Assembly: GCA_001769385.1 (NCBI GenBank)
Contig: MEPB01000026.1
Coordinates: 18,392 to 82,391, forward strand
Length of the DNA: 64,000 nucleotides
Reading direction: 5' to 3'
Origin: Bacteroidetes bacterium RIFCSPLOWO2_12_FULL_35_15
Lineage (GTDB): Bacteria; Bacteroidota; Bacteroidia; 2-12-FULL-35-15
Shown here: positions 38,099 to 48,090 of the stretch, piece after piece
How positions within the stretch are numbered: the stretch's first letter is position 1
Layout of the letters: the number at the start of each line of letters is the position of its first letter
Position numbers and translations under genes: made by a program
Notes under the pieces: model-generated
Databases searched by the model: none
Seen by the model: only the letters and a program-made list of their open reading frames with translations
Told to the model about the DNA's origin: nothing

Positions 38099-40153
38099 TT
38101 AGTTGTTTGCTAATATATACTCCTTCGAATTTAGTTTCTCCAAAACCTTTCCCATATCAATCCCTGCTCCCAATACTCCTTTGAAAATATCACCCTTTTT
38201 CTGAAGTCTTTCAAAAATTGTTTTGATGGTAAAATGAGAAGGAAGCAGCCCTTTTTTTAATTCATTCCATTCAAGTGGTGTAGAAACAGGTGCGCCCGGT
38301 TTTGGTCTGAGGCAATATGGAGCCGCGAGGGTTTGTCCCTTCCTGTTTTGCAAATAGTCAATGTAGATTTTATTTTTTCTTTTACTTGGTATTCGTTCAA
38401 GACTGGTAATTTCAGGTACCAATTCATGACTGAGGGTGGCAATCAATTCTGCAAACTTTACCGACTCATCATAATTATATTTTGCTCCCAAGGGAATATA
38501 AATATGAATTCCTCTGGAGCCGGATGTTTTACAAAATCCGCTTATATTTCCTTTGTCTAACACTTCTTTAACGGCAAGAGCAACTTCAATTGCCTCCTCA
38601 AACGAAGAAACATCGGGTGGATCTAAATCAATAACAAGATAATCGGGAAATTCAATGCTTCCCTTACTTGAAAGCCATGGATTTATTTCAATGCAACCCA
38701 GATTAGCCATATAAATCAAAGTTGCTTTATCCTGGCACATTAAATAATTGATCTTTTTATTGGTTGATTCGGAAAATATTTTTATAGTTTCGATCCAGTC
38801 CGGCAACGTTGAAAGCATATCTTTTTGAAAAAAACTTTGTTGATTAATTCCATTCGGATTTCGTCTTAAACTTTCCGGTCTGTTCTTTAAATAAGGTAAA
38901 ATATAATCAGACACTTTGTTATAATATTCAATGAGATCTTCTTTGGTATAGTTTTCTTCCGGCCAATATATTTTTTTTAAATTAGTCAACTTCAATGGTT
39001 TTCCCTCTATTTTTAGTAGTGCTTCCTTCCCATCTTCGCTAAGATCTTCCTCCTTAATTAATGTATTTATTTTTGAATTTTTTTTTATTGAATTTTTTTT
39101 TATTGAAACATTTTTATACCCTACTTTCGCTTCTTTTATTTTTTTATTTTTTTCCAAACCGGAATTTTCAGATTTTAAAAATGACGCATCATTTTTTTTT
39201 ATTTTCTTGGTTTTTAAGATCGATTCAATTGGATTTTCCATTTCTCGGTTTACGTCTTTTGCATTTTTATCCTCTCTCATTCCAAGGAATACAGGCATCC
39301 TCATAACTCCATCATTGGTCCATTGCTGAAATTTTACTTCACAAACCAGTTGAGGTTTCAACCATTTTACGGGAGCATTCGTTTTTGGAATAATTCTAAA
39401 AGGTGATTTTTTCTGAACTAAAGGTTTTAATTTTATAATGATTTGCCGAAGGTTCTTATCATTAAACCCTCCCCCTGTATGACCTACATAAACTAATTCT
39501 TCTTTTTGATAAACGCCCAGCACCAAGGCGCCAAAATGTTTTCTTCCCGCATGTGGTTCAGTGAACCCTGCAATAACTACTTCCTGTTGCTTGACTGTTT
39601 TTATTTTTAACCAATCTCTCCCTCTCACTCCAGGCAAATAGGTGCTGTCTGCTTTTTTTGCAATGATTCCTTCCAGTTCTTTTTTTTTCACCAATGCAAA
39701 AAATTTGTTCCCTTCCTTCACAATATGATCGTTATATTTTATTGTTGGATCGTTGGGCAGAATTTTTTTTAGTAATTCTTTTCTCTGCCACAACGGAAGT
39801 CCGGTAAGGTCGTGTCCATTGTAATACAGAAGATCAAAAACATAATAAACAATGTTTCCTTTACCTGTCCGCTGATAATTTTGTATTAACTGAAATTGAG
39901 ATTTTCCTTCCTTATCCAAAGCCACAATTTCTCCATCAAAAATCGCCTGCATCCCCAGTCGAGAAAGTGATTCATAAACAGTTGGGAAACGCGTATTAAA
40001 TGAAAGATTGTTTCTTGAATACAAATAAATATCAGTAAAATTGACCTCCGCTATGGCTCTGAACCCATCCCATTTTATTTCAAAGATCCATTCATCTGAA
40101 TCAAAAGCCGCTTTCACAAGTGTTGCCATCATTGGTTTTATACGATGAGGCAT
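38099..40153 (-). CDS. ligD: ATP-dependent DNA ligase D, ligase + polymerase domains
   Basis: WIFEIKWDGFRAIAEV adenylation motif, FDGEIVALD, EGIIAKKADSTYLPGVRGRDWLKIK; POL domain LTNLKKIYWPEENYTKEDLIEYYNKV...DYLVIDLDPPDVSSFEEA...SGSRGIHIYIPL. Confidence 0.94.
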   Translation of the reverse strand: MPHRIKPMMATLVKAAFDSDEWIFEIKWDGFRAIAEVNFTDIYLYSRNNLSFNTRFPTVYESLSRLGMQAIFDGEIVALDKEGKSQFQLIQNYQRTGKGNIVYYVFDLLYYNGHDLTGLPLWQRKELLKKILPNDPTIKYNDHIVKEGNKFFALVKKKELEGIIAKKADSTYLPGVRGRDWLKIKTVKQQEVVIAGFTEPHAGRKHFGALVLGVYQKEELVYVGHTGGGFNDKNLRQIIIKLKPLVQKKSPFRIIPKTNAPVKWLKPQLVCEVKFQQWTNDGVMRMPVFLGMREDKNAKDVNREMENPIESILKTKKIKKNDASFLKSENSGLEKNKKIKEAKVGYKNVSIKKNSIKKNSKINTLIKEEDLSEDGKEALLKIEGKPLKLTNLKKIYWPEENYTKEDLIEYYNKVSDYILPYLKNRPESLRRNPNGINQQSFFQKDMLSTLPDWIETIKIFSESTNKKINYLMCQDKATLIYMANLGCIEINPWLSSKGSIEFPDYLVIDLDPPDVSSFEEAIEVALAVKEVLDKGNISGFCKTSGSRGIHIYIPLGAKYNYDESVKFAELIATLSHELVPEITSLERIPSKRKNKIYIDYLQNRKGQTLAAPYCLRPKPGAPVSTPLEWNELKKGLLPSHFTIKTIFERLQKKGDIFKGVLGAGIDMGKVLEKLNSKEYILANN

Positions 40154-40173
40154 TTTTGCTTTTTTTGAATCTT

Positions 40174-40836
40174 TTAATAAGCTGGTTTCATTTTTGCTTT
40201 TTTTTTTGAATGATTAGTCTGGGTGATCTTATCAGAAACAATACTCTCTTTTTTTTTACCCGATTGGGTTTTTATTTGTTCTAAACTTCTTTTCGTGACA
40301 ATTGATTTGTCTTCGTTTAATACATCTTTTACGTTAGCGTATTCATCTTTCTTTTTAATAAACAACCATTCATTGCCTTTTTTCAGATGCATTTTCACAA
40401 GTGCAAATTCTCCGTTCAGCTTTTTTCCTTTTAAAATTATTTTCAGATTTCCTTTTTGCAAACCTTCCAGCAATGCCTTTTCATTTTCCGTTTTTTCTTT
40501 TGTATCTATAGCCTGATAGGTCCCTTCATCCCAAATCATCACGGTACCTGCTCCATAATTCCCCTCCGGAATAATCCCTTCAAATTTTCCATAATCTAAA
40601 GGATGGTCTTCTACCATTATTGCAAGTCTTTTATCATTGGGATTCATGGACGGTCCTTTTGGAATGGCCCAGCTTTTTAATACCCCTTCCATTTCAAGTC
40701 TTAAATCATAATGCAAATGCGATGCATCATGTTTATGCACAACAAATTGGTGTTCATCAAGGCTCCTTTTTAATTTCGCTTTCGGCTCAGGAGTCTCATT
40801 GAATTTTCGTTTTTTTTTATACAGAGTGAGTGTCAT
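40174..40836 (-). CDS. DNA ligase D 3'-phosphoesterase domain protein (separate ORF)
   Basis: FVVHKHDASHLHYDLRLEMEGVLKSWAIPKGPSMNPNDKRLAIMVEDHPLDYGKFEGIIPEGNYGAGTVMIWDEGTY. Confidence 0.94.
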   Translation of the reverse strand: MTLTLYKKKRKFNETPEPKAKLKRSLDEHQFVVHKHDASHLHYDLRLEMEGVLKSWAIPKGPSMNPNDKRLAIMVEDHPLDYGKFEGIIPEGNYGAGTVMIWDEGTYQAIDTKEKTENEKALLEGLQKGNLKIILKGKKLNGEFALVKMHLKKGNEWLFIKKKDEYANVKDVLNEDKSIVTKRSLEQIKTQSGKKKESIVSDKITQTNHSKKKAKMKPAY

Positions 40837-40854
40837 TAAACAATTGGTTAAATT

Positions 40855-41715
40855 CTATATTTTATGCTTTAATTTTTTATATTTTACTGCTTTTTGTTTT
40901 TTAATTGTTCTCAATTGCCTCACAGGAGATCGATCCTGAACTTTTCTTCCTTTCACCGATTCAAGACTTGCCTTAATCACCGACATTAAATCTTTAACAT
41001 GTGTGGCCTCTGAAATTTTCCCTTTTACCTCCACAGGTTTTCCTTTAGCTTTTAATTCTATTACTTTTTTTAATTCATCCACATAAGTATCTTTATAATT
41101 GGCCGGATTAAATTTTTCAGTCAGTTGTTCAATAAGTTTGATCCCCATTTCTATTTCTTTTAATGAAACAGTGCTTTTTCCCGGCAAATTCAATTGATCG
41201 GCTGATCGGATATTTGAAGTGTATCTTAATTGATTTAAAATGATAACATCTCCCGAAATTTTGATTGCACCAATATGTTCCCGATGTTTTAAAACAAATG
41301 TTGCGATACCCGTTTTCTTTGATTTCCGTAAAGCTTCTCGAAGCAAAGCATAAGGCTTGACAGCATTTTTATCAGGTTCAAGAAAATAGGGTTTGTCGAA
41401 ATAAACAGAATCAATTTCCTCCTCATTTACAAAATTCACTATTTCAATTAAATTATTTTTCCTGACATTTGCATTCTTAAAATCTTCTTCATTCAGCACT
41501 ATGTATTTCCCTTTTTCTATTTCATATCCTTTTACAATATCTTTGAATGCAACTTCCCGCCCATCAGAAACAGCAATCCGTGCATACCGGATCGGTGACA
41601 GGTCTTGTTTTGCAAGCATGTCAAGATCGATATAATCATCTCCTGTTGCACTATATAATTTGACCGGAATATTTACCAATCCAAAACTAATTGCTCCACT
41701 CCATATTGATTTCAT
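40855..41715 (-). CDS. ku: Non-homologous end joining protein Ku
   Basis: MKSIWSGAISFGLVNIPVKLYSAT start, PYFLEPDKNAVKPYALLREALRKSKKTGIATFVLKHREHIGAIK. Confidence 0.95.
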   Translation of the reverse strand: MKSIWSGAISFGLVNIPVKLYSATGDDYIDLDMLAKQDLSPIRYARIAVSDGREVAFKDIVKGYEIEKGKYIVLNEEDFKNANVRKNNLIEIVNFVNEEEIDSVYFDKPYFLEPDKNAVKPYALLREALRKSKKTGIATFVLKHREHIGAIKISGDVIILNQLRYTSNIRSADQLNLPGKSTVSLKEIEMGIKLIEQLTEKFNPANYKDTYVDELKKVIELKAKGKPVEVKGKISEATHVKDLMSVIKASLESVKGRKVQDRSPVRQLRTIKKQKAVKYKKLKHKI

Positions 41716-41887
41716 GTTTTTTTTGTCAGGATAAATTATACATTTATACACGAAAGAATAAAGCAAAAATGATTAATTGCTCATCAATGGACAATGACCT
41801 CAGTCAAAGAAAAAATTTTATTCAGCAGGAAATTCCGAAATGAAATTATTAGGAGAGTAAAAAATGGTGCGTAAAAAATCAATAAAA

Positions 41888-42283
41888 CTAAAGGCTTCTT
41901 TTCTTCCAATACCACACCTCATCTTGTGATTCTTTGTCGATTTGCTTCCAGTAATGTGGGGTAACAAATTTTCCGTCTTCGGTTTTTAATTGGCGGTTAT
42001 ATACTCCATTTATAGGATTAAATGTGAGATCCGTAACACCAACAGTAAATGTTGTTATGACAGGAGCTGGAGGAGTTGTTTCAACAGGAGCATCTGTTCC
42101 TGCCGGGACTATAGGTTTAGCTGCTGTTTTTGGTGGAGGACTGTTCACTACAACAACAGTAAAGCCATTAAATTCTAATAGCTTTTTTAAAAATTCTACA
42201 CGTTCAGCACTGCAATTTTTTTCAATAATGGAGCATTTTACTTCTCCAAGTTCTTCAAATGAATAATTTGCATTTAATGCCAT
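41888..42283 (-). CDS. Hypothetical protein with Pro/Thr-rich linker
   Basis: Open frame downstream of nuoN on the same strand; N-terminal and C-terminal segments joined by a PPPKTAAKPIVPAGTDAPVETTPPAP linker. Confidence 0.5.
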   Translation of the reverse strand: MALNANYSFEELGEVKCSIIEKNCSAERVEFLKKLLEFNGFTVVVVNSPPPKTAAKPIVPAGTDAPVETTPPAPVITTFTVGVTDLTFNPINGVYNRQLKTEDGKFVTPHYWKQIDKESQDEVWYWKKRSL

Positions 42284-42340
42284 CTGCTTTTTTTATTTAT
42301 TTTTTCTATCCACCTATCGTCCCTCTCTTGAGGAGAGGTC

Positions 42341-43747
42341 TTAAATGGTAAGACTATTAATATAATCGTAAATACAACTTGCAAAACCAACCAGCACCAC
42401 ACCAACCATACAAATGATCAAACCTAGTTTTGCTGAAAAGCTTGCATTTAATTTTTCGATTGGTGCATCATTCGGATCAACAAAAATTGCTTTCACCACA
42501 CGCAAATAATAATACAATGAAACGATCATGTTCAAGGAAGCGATGATCACTAAAATATAATTACCATGACTTGCTCCTGCAGTTACCAAAAACATTTTTC
42601 CGAAAAAACCAGCGGTTGGCGGAATACCAGCCAATGAAAATAAGGAGATGGTAAGTACCCAACTAAGTAATTTATTGGTCTTATAAAAACCTTTGTAATC
42701 ACTTATGTTTTCTTTTTTCGCAAGTGCAGATACGATTCCGATAACACCAAATGCTCCAAGATTTGAGAAAATATACACCAATAAAAAATAAATGGTTGAA
42801 CTTGTTCCCATTTGGTTACCTGCTGATAAACCTAATAAAATATAACCGGCTTGCGCGATGGATGAAAATGCAAGGAAACGTTTAATATTATCCTGACGGA
42901 TAGCAAATAAATTTCCAACAGTTATTGTAAGCACAATACTTAGGAACAACATGTTGTACCACATGCCCTGGAAATTTAAAAACAGTGGACCTAATACTGA
43001 AATGAAAACAAAAACAATTGCTGCTTTTGAAATTACCGAAAGATAAGATGTAACTGAAACAGGTGATCCTTCATACACATCTGCTGTCCATAAGTGAAAA
43101 GGAACGGATGAAAGTTTAAATGCAAATCCAACAAAAACAAATATCAATGCTAAAATTTGCAAGTGTCCGCCTCCAATAAGTCCGGGCAATTCTGAAAAGC
43201 TCAATGTGCCTGTACTTCCATAAAGCAAAGAGATACCAAACAACATGATACAAGAAGAGAATGCTGATAACAAAATCATTTTTACAGCAGCTTCAGATGA
43301 TTTTAATTTTCCCAGATCAAAATTAGCAAGTGCAGCAAGTGGTATGGAGGCAATCTCCAAGCCAAGGTAAAACATCAGGAAGTTACCACTTGATATCATA
43401 AAGAACATGCCTAGCAAGGTGGTTAATAATAAGATGAAAAATTCAGGAACATGTTTATGAGATTTTAACCAATCGAATGCCTGTAATGAAATGATAAGTG
43501 TACCAAAATTCAGAATTGATTTTTCAAGAACAAGAATATTATTGCTATGGAACATTCCATTAAAAAGCATTCCATCAGCACTCGATATAAATCCTACTGC
43601 AAAATTAAGAAGCAATAAAAAGTTGGTAATATGCAACCAGGTACTGTTATCTTTAATGCCATCCCAAACTTTAAGGATCAGCAAAATAAAGATGATGAGC
43701 GTTAAGCTCAATTCAGATTTCATTAATATAAAAAAGTCAGTGTTCAT
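42341..43747 (-). CDS. nuoN: NADH-quinone oxidoreductase subunit N
   Basis: Proton-pumping antiporter-like helices (KLSSVPFHLWTADVYEGSPVSVTSYLSVISKAA; SLAGIPPTAGFFGKMFL). Confidence 0.95.
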   Translation of the reverse strand: MNTDFFILMKSELSLTLIIFILLILKVWDGIKDNSTWLHITNFLLLLNFAVGFISSADGMLFNGMFHSNNILVLEKSILNFGTLIISLQAFDWLKSHKHVPEFFILLLTTLLGMFFMISSGNFLMFYLGLEIASIPLAALANFDLGKLKSSEAAVKMILLSAFSSCIMLFGISLLYGSTGTLSFSELPGLIGGGHLQILALIFVFVGFAFKLSSVPFHLWTADVYEGSPVSVTSYLSVISKAAIVFVFISVLGPLFLNFQGMWYNMLFLSIVLTITVGNLFAIRQDNIKRFLAFSSIAQAGYILLGLSAGNQMGTSSTIYFLLVYIFSNLGAFGVIGIVSALAKKENISDYKGFYKTNKLLSWVLTISLFSLAGIPPTAGFFGKMFLVTAGASHGNYILVIIASLNMIVSLYYYLRVVKAIFVDPNDAPIEKLNASFSAKLGLIICMVGVVLVGFASCIYDYINSLTI

Positions 43748-43914
43748 TAATTTGGTAATTAGATAATTTGGAAATGTGTCAATTTACTAAATGCTTAAAA
43801 CATGTTTTTAAGTTTTGATGTTTATTAATTTGATATTTAAATAAATTCATTTTCAAATTATCAAATAAGTACATTTTCAAATTATTTTTTCAATTCATTT
43901 ATTTTAATTTATTT

Positions 43915-45414
43915 TTAAAATACCCTTGCAATATTTTCCATGATTATTTGTGCATCGGGTGCAATCAAATTATATAACCAGAATGGTGCAATTCCAATTG
44001 CGAGAATTGCAACAATTAACAATACAGAAGCAAATTTTTCGTTCCATGTTGCATCTTTCAAATGCTGAAAATGTTCATTCACTATTGGGCCCATCACCGC
44101 CTTACCGGCAGCCCGTAAAATATACACCGCTGTTACAACAATGGATGCAGCAGCAAGTATGGTTGCGATACGATGAAAAGCATCCGGACGTTGCCACGAC
44201 CCGATAAACACCGTCATCTCCGCCACAAAACCACTTAAACCCGGTAAACCCAATGAACACAATCCGGTGATCACATATACAGTTCCGATGAATGGAAGTG
44301 TTTTTAATAATCCGCCTAATTCAGAAATTTGCCGTGTATGTGTACGTTCGTAGATCATGCCGATGGCACCGAAGAAAAGGGCCGTCATCACACCATGTGA
44401 CACCATTTGCATAACGGCACCAATGATCGCAGTTTTGGTAAGCATACCGATACCAAGCAAAATAAATCCGCAGTGACTTACAGAAGAATATGCATTCATG
44501 TATTTCAGATCCTTTTGCATCAGCGTTGCAAACGAACCATAAATAATCGCGATGGTTGCCAGCAATACTATTAACCAGGAATATTGTTGTGCTGCTTCAG
44601 GCATTAAATACGTTGCTACACGCAATGCACCATACCCGCCTAACTTCATTGATATTCCGGCAAGGAACATAGAAGCTGCTGTTGGAGCCGAAGAGTGACC
44701 ATCGGGCACCCAGGTATGAAATGGGAACAATGCTGTAAATACACCAAAGCCTACGAACAGGAATGGAAAAATATACATTTGTGTTTGAACAGGAATATGC
44801 AAATGAGAAATTTGTATCAGGTCCCATGTATGAACTCCATTGCCTGTATTGGTAGCAAAATAGGTTGCCAACAAACCGATCAATACAAATACAGAACCGC
44901 CCATTAACATCAATGCAAGTTTCATGGCACTGTATTCTTTTTTGCCGCTTCCCCAAATTGCAATTAATAAGAATTTAGGAATTACAGCTATTTCAAGGAA
45001 GAAGAACATGGTGAACAGATCCAGTGAAATAAAGAATCCGTAGGCACCAACGCTTAATAATAACAATAAGAAGAAAAACTCTTTAGTTAATGTCTCCACT
45101 TTCCAGGAGATCAAGATTCCGGCAACCACCACACATGCGGTAAGCATGATCATCACTACCGAAATTCCATCTACACCAATAAAATATTCGATATTCAATG
45201 CACTGTACCAGGAATAACGTTGTTGAAAAAGCATTTGAGCGGTGTTACCAATAGCTCTTTCTGTAATATAAGCATACATCATCGCTGAAGCTAATCCAAG
45301 CTGAATAAGAGATCCAATAAATGAGGTCCATCTTATTTGTGATGAGTTACGGCAGAATAACACAGCAATTGCTGTAAGAAGAGGAACAAGTATTAGTATA
45401 GTTAAATTCGTCAT
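43915..45414 (-). CDS. nuoM: NADH-quinone oxidoreductase subunit M
   Basis: LFPFHTWVPDGHSSAPTAASMFLAGISMKLGGYGALRV, YSSVSHCGFILLG, SLGLPGLSGFVAEMTVF. Confidence 0.96.
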   Translation of the reverse strand: MTNLTILILVPLLTAIAVLFCRNSSQIRWTSFIGSLIQLGLASAMMYAYITERAIGNTAQMLFQQRYSWYSALNIEYFIGVDGISVVMIMLTACVVVAGILISWKVETLTKEFFFLLLLLSVGAYGFFISLDLFTMFFFLEIAVIPKFLLIAIWGSGKKEYSAMKLALMLMGGSVFVLIGLLATYFATNTGNGVHTWDLIQISHLHIPVQTQMYIFPFLFVGFGVFTALFPFHTWVPDGHSSAPTAASMFLAGISMKLGGYGALRVATYLMPEAAQQYSWLIVLLATIAIIYGSFATLMQKDLKYMNAYSSVSHCGFILLGIGMLTKTAIIGAVMQMVSHGVMTALFFGAIGMIYERTHTRQISELGGLLKTLPFIGTVYVITGLCSLGLPGLSGFVAEMTVFIGSWQRPDAFHRIATILAAASIVVTAVYILRAAGKAVMGPIVNEHFQHLKDATWNEKFASVLLIVAILAIGIAPFWLYNLIAPDAQIIMENIARVF

Positions 45415-45424
45415 TAGTTCATTT

Positions 45425-45817
45425 CTATTCGTTAATCTTCAATTTTTCAAGCACCAGTGTTTTAAACTGATTCGCAACAGTAACACATTCATTTACTTTA
45501 TCCACTGTCAGGCAATATTTCCCATCACATGCTTCATGATCTAATTCATTACAAAGAATTTCTGATATCGCAATTTTTGAAAATTGATTGTCGATACTGA
45601 TACATTGATTCAATAGTTCTTTCAAGGTATTTCCTTTGCTTTGGTCAACATCATTGCTCATCAAAAAAAGTCGTAACATCGTTACCAAAGAATGACGGGC
45701 GCTATAACAAACGGACATCGTAACTACATCTTCATGCGGTCGGTTCAATTCAAACTCAGCAATACTAAGCTCTGTTATAGCTTGTTTTAGCGCATTACGA
45801 ATTTCATTTGTTACCAT
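45425..45817 (-). CDS. Small helical protein (HEPN-like) embedded between nuoL and nuoM
   Basis: 130-aa helical ORF with 8-12 bp spacing to both nuo neighbours; ALKQAITELSIAEFELNRPHEDVVTMSVCYSARHSLVTML resembles HEPN helices. Confidence 0.6.
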   Translation of the reverse strand: MVTNEIRNALKQAITELSIAEFELNRPHEDVVTMSVCYSARHSLVTMLRLFLMSNDVDQSKGNTLKELLNQCISIDNQFSKIAISEILCNELDHEACDGKYCLTVDKVNECVTVANQFKTLVLEKLKINE

Positions 45818-45829
45818 GTTCCTAATTTT

Positions 45830-47773
45830 TTATGTCCATAAATAAATGAACAACAAAACAAATCCTAATGTTCCGGCAAAAAAGTAAATGGCATAATCCT
45901 GCACTTTACCGGACTGAAATGACTTAATAGATTCAGAAACAGATTCTGTTACCGATGCAATTAAATTCATAAAACCATCAAAAATAGTTTTATCGATCCA
46001 TGCTGCCGGGCGACCAATTAAATTAAACACGATTTTTTTTGTGATGAATAAATACATCTCATCAAAATAAAACTTGTGGTATGCTGCCGTATAAAATCCT
46101 TTTACAGTATCCGCAAATTTTTGCGGAACAAGACTTTCTTTAACATACATAAAATAAGCAAGAAGAATTGCAGCAACAGCAAGTAAAACCGGGCCGATCG
46201 CAAATCCAATATGAAATTCAGTTTCGAAACCAATTCCATCAGCAGTTACCAAATGACTGAATGGAACAAATCCTGCAACAACAGATAATATGGCAAGAAT
46301 AATTAATGGAAGCAACATGGTCCCCGGTGCTTCGCCATGATGTGCATCGTGGCTTTCGGAATGTGACTTATATTCTTTGTTCCAGAAAATATTAAAATAC
46401 AATCGGAACATGTAAAATGCAGTTAATCCGGCTGTAAGAACTGCTGCTCCGAAAATTAATTTATTTGAATTCCAGCATGCCAACAATATTTCTTCTTTAC
46501 TGAAGAAGCCTGCAAATGGTGGTATTCCGGCAATCGCCAAACAAGCCAGTAAAAATGTGAGGTGTGTTATCGGCATTAATTTTCTCAAACCACCCATATC
46601 CTTCATATCATTGCTGTGTACATAATGGATAACTGCACCTGCACCTAGGAATAATAATGCTTTGAAAATAGAATGTGTAAACAAGTGGAACATGGAACCC
46701 ATGAAACCAACTCCTTCTTCCGCATAAAAACCTGATACACCCAATGCAAACATCATGAATCCGATTTGCGACATAGTTGAATAGGCAAGAACACGCTTAA
46801 TATCTGTTTGTGTACACGCAATGATTGCAGCAAGCAGCGAAGAGAAAATGCCTATATAAGCAACTACTTCTAACGCACCCGGACAAGAATTGGAGAAGAT
46901 CGGGAATAAACGTGCCACTAAATAAACACCGGCAACAACCATGGTTGCAGCATGTATCAATGCAGAAACAGGTGTGGGACCTTCCATCGCATCAGGTAAC
47001 CAAATATGGAAAGGGAACATGGCTGATTTTCCTGCACCACCTGCAAACACTAACACCAAGCCCCAGGTTAATGCTGAAAAACCAAGGAAGGATGCAGAAA
47101 CAATACTTGTTAAATAATTACCTTCGGTTGTTAATCGTTGAATCAATGTTTGAAAATCCAATGTTTCGGAATAATAAGAAAGAACAAGTATTCCAATTAA
47201 AAATCCAAGATCAGCAAAACGAGTAACAATAAATGCTTTTTTAGATGCCGCCACTGCTGATGGTTTTTCATAATAAAAACCAATAAGCAAGAAAGAGGAA
47301 ACACCCACTAATTCCCAGAATATATAGATCTGAAAAATATTTGTGGAAAGTACCAATCCCAACATGGAGAATGTAAATAAGGAAAGGAACGCGTAATAGG
47401 TTGCGTAACGTGGTTCACCATTCATATAACCCATACTGTAAATATGAACCATGAGTGAAATGAAAGTAACGATCACAATCATCATCACCGAAATAGGATC
47501 CAATAATATTCCCATATCGATTGCAACGTTTGGCGAAAACTGTAACCATACATATTTTAATGCAATGATCTTTTGATATACGCCCTCAACTTTTCCTACT
47601 TCAAAGAAATATTGATACGCTACAAATGCGGATAAAAGGAATGAAACCAATAGCGAAAGTGTTCCCAGTACACCGGAGAATTTCGGGAAATACCTACGAC
47701 CAACTAATCCAATTATCAGGAAGGTGATGATCGGTAAAAGAGGAATTAACGCTATGTAAGTTGAATTCAACAT
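45830..47773 (-). CDS. nuoL: NADH-quinone oxidoreductase subunit L
   Basis: FWELVGVSSFLLIGFYYEKPSAVAASKKAFIVTRFADLGFLIG, AMFPFHIWLPDAMEGPTPVSALIHAATMVVAGVYL. Confidence 0.97.
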   Translation of the reverse strand: MLNSTYIALIPLLPIITFLIIGLVGRRYFPKFSGVLGTLSLLVSFLLSAFVAYQYFFEVGKVEGVYQKIIALKYVWLQFSPNVAIDMGILLDPISVMMIVIVTFISLMVHIYSMGYMNGEPRYATYYAFLSLFTFSMLGLVLSTNIFQIYIFWELVGVSSFLLIGFYYEKPSAVAASKKAFIVTRFADLGFLIGILVLSYYSETLDFQTLIQRLTTEGNYLTSIVSASFLGFSALTWGLVLVFAGGAGKSAMFPFHIWLPDAMEGPTPVSALIHAATMVVAGVYLVARLFPIFSNSCPGALEVVAYIGIFSSLLAAIIACTQTDIKRVLAYSTMSQIGFMMFALGVSGFYAEEGVGFMGSMFHLFTHSIFKALLFLGAGAVIHYVHSNDMKDMGGLRKLMPITHLTFLLACLAIAGIPPFAGFFSKEEILLACWNSNKLIFGAAVLTAGLTAFYMFRLYFNIFWNKEYKSHSESHDAHHGEAPGTMLLPLIILAILSVVAGFVPFSHLVTADGIGFETEFHIGFAIGPVLLAVAAILLAYFMYVKESLVPQKFADTVKGFYTAAYHKFYFDEMYLFITKKIVFNLIGRPAAWIDKTIFDGFMNLIASVTESVSESIKSFQSGKVQDYAIYFFAGTLGFVLLFIYLWT

Positions 47774-47775
47774 AA

Positions 47776-48090
47776 TTAAAATTTCATTAGATCTGCATCA
47801 TCCACATCAATTGATTTTAAGCTGCGGTACAGATGTATTATTATTGCAATTGCCACGGCAGCTTCGGCAGCAGCAATGGTAATAATGAATATGGTAAAAA
47901 ATAAACCATCCAGTTTATCAGCATACAAATATTTATTGAACGCTACAAAATTGATGTTGACACTGTTCAAAATTAATTCGATGGCCATCAGCATCGTGAT
48001 CATATTTTTACGTGTAAGGAAACCATACACACCAATGAAAAACAAGGCAGTGCTTATAAATAACATATGTGTCAATCCTATTTCGCTCAT
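47776..48090 (-). CDS. nuoK: NADH-quinone oxidoreductase subunit K
   Basis: FFIGVYGFLTRKNMITMLMAIELILNSVNINFVAF...ITIAAAEAAVAIAIII. Confidence 0.96.
   Translation of the reverse strand: MSEIGLTHMLFISTALFFIGVYGFLTRKNMITMLMAIELILNSVNINFVAFNKYLYADKLDGLFFTIFIITIAAAEAAVAIAIIIHLYRSLKSIDVDDADLMKF

Noticed and set aside
39061-39306. F/L-rich + strand ORF opposite ligD
   Set aside because: Poly-T tract artefact complementary to the Lys-rich linker of LigD.
44597-44956. 119-aa - strand ORF inside nuoM in another frame
   Set aside because: Frame-shadow of nuoM; Cys/Trp-rich low-plausibility protein.
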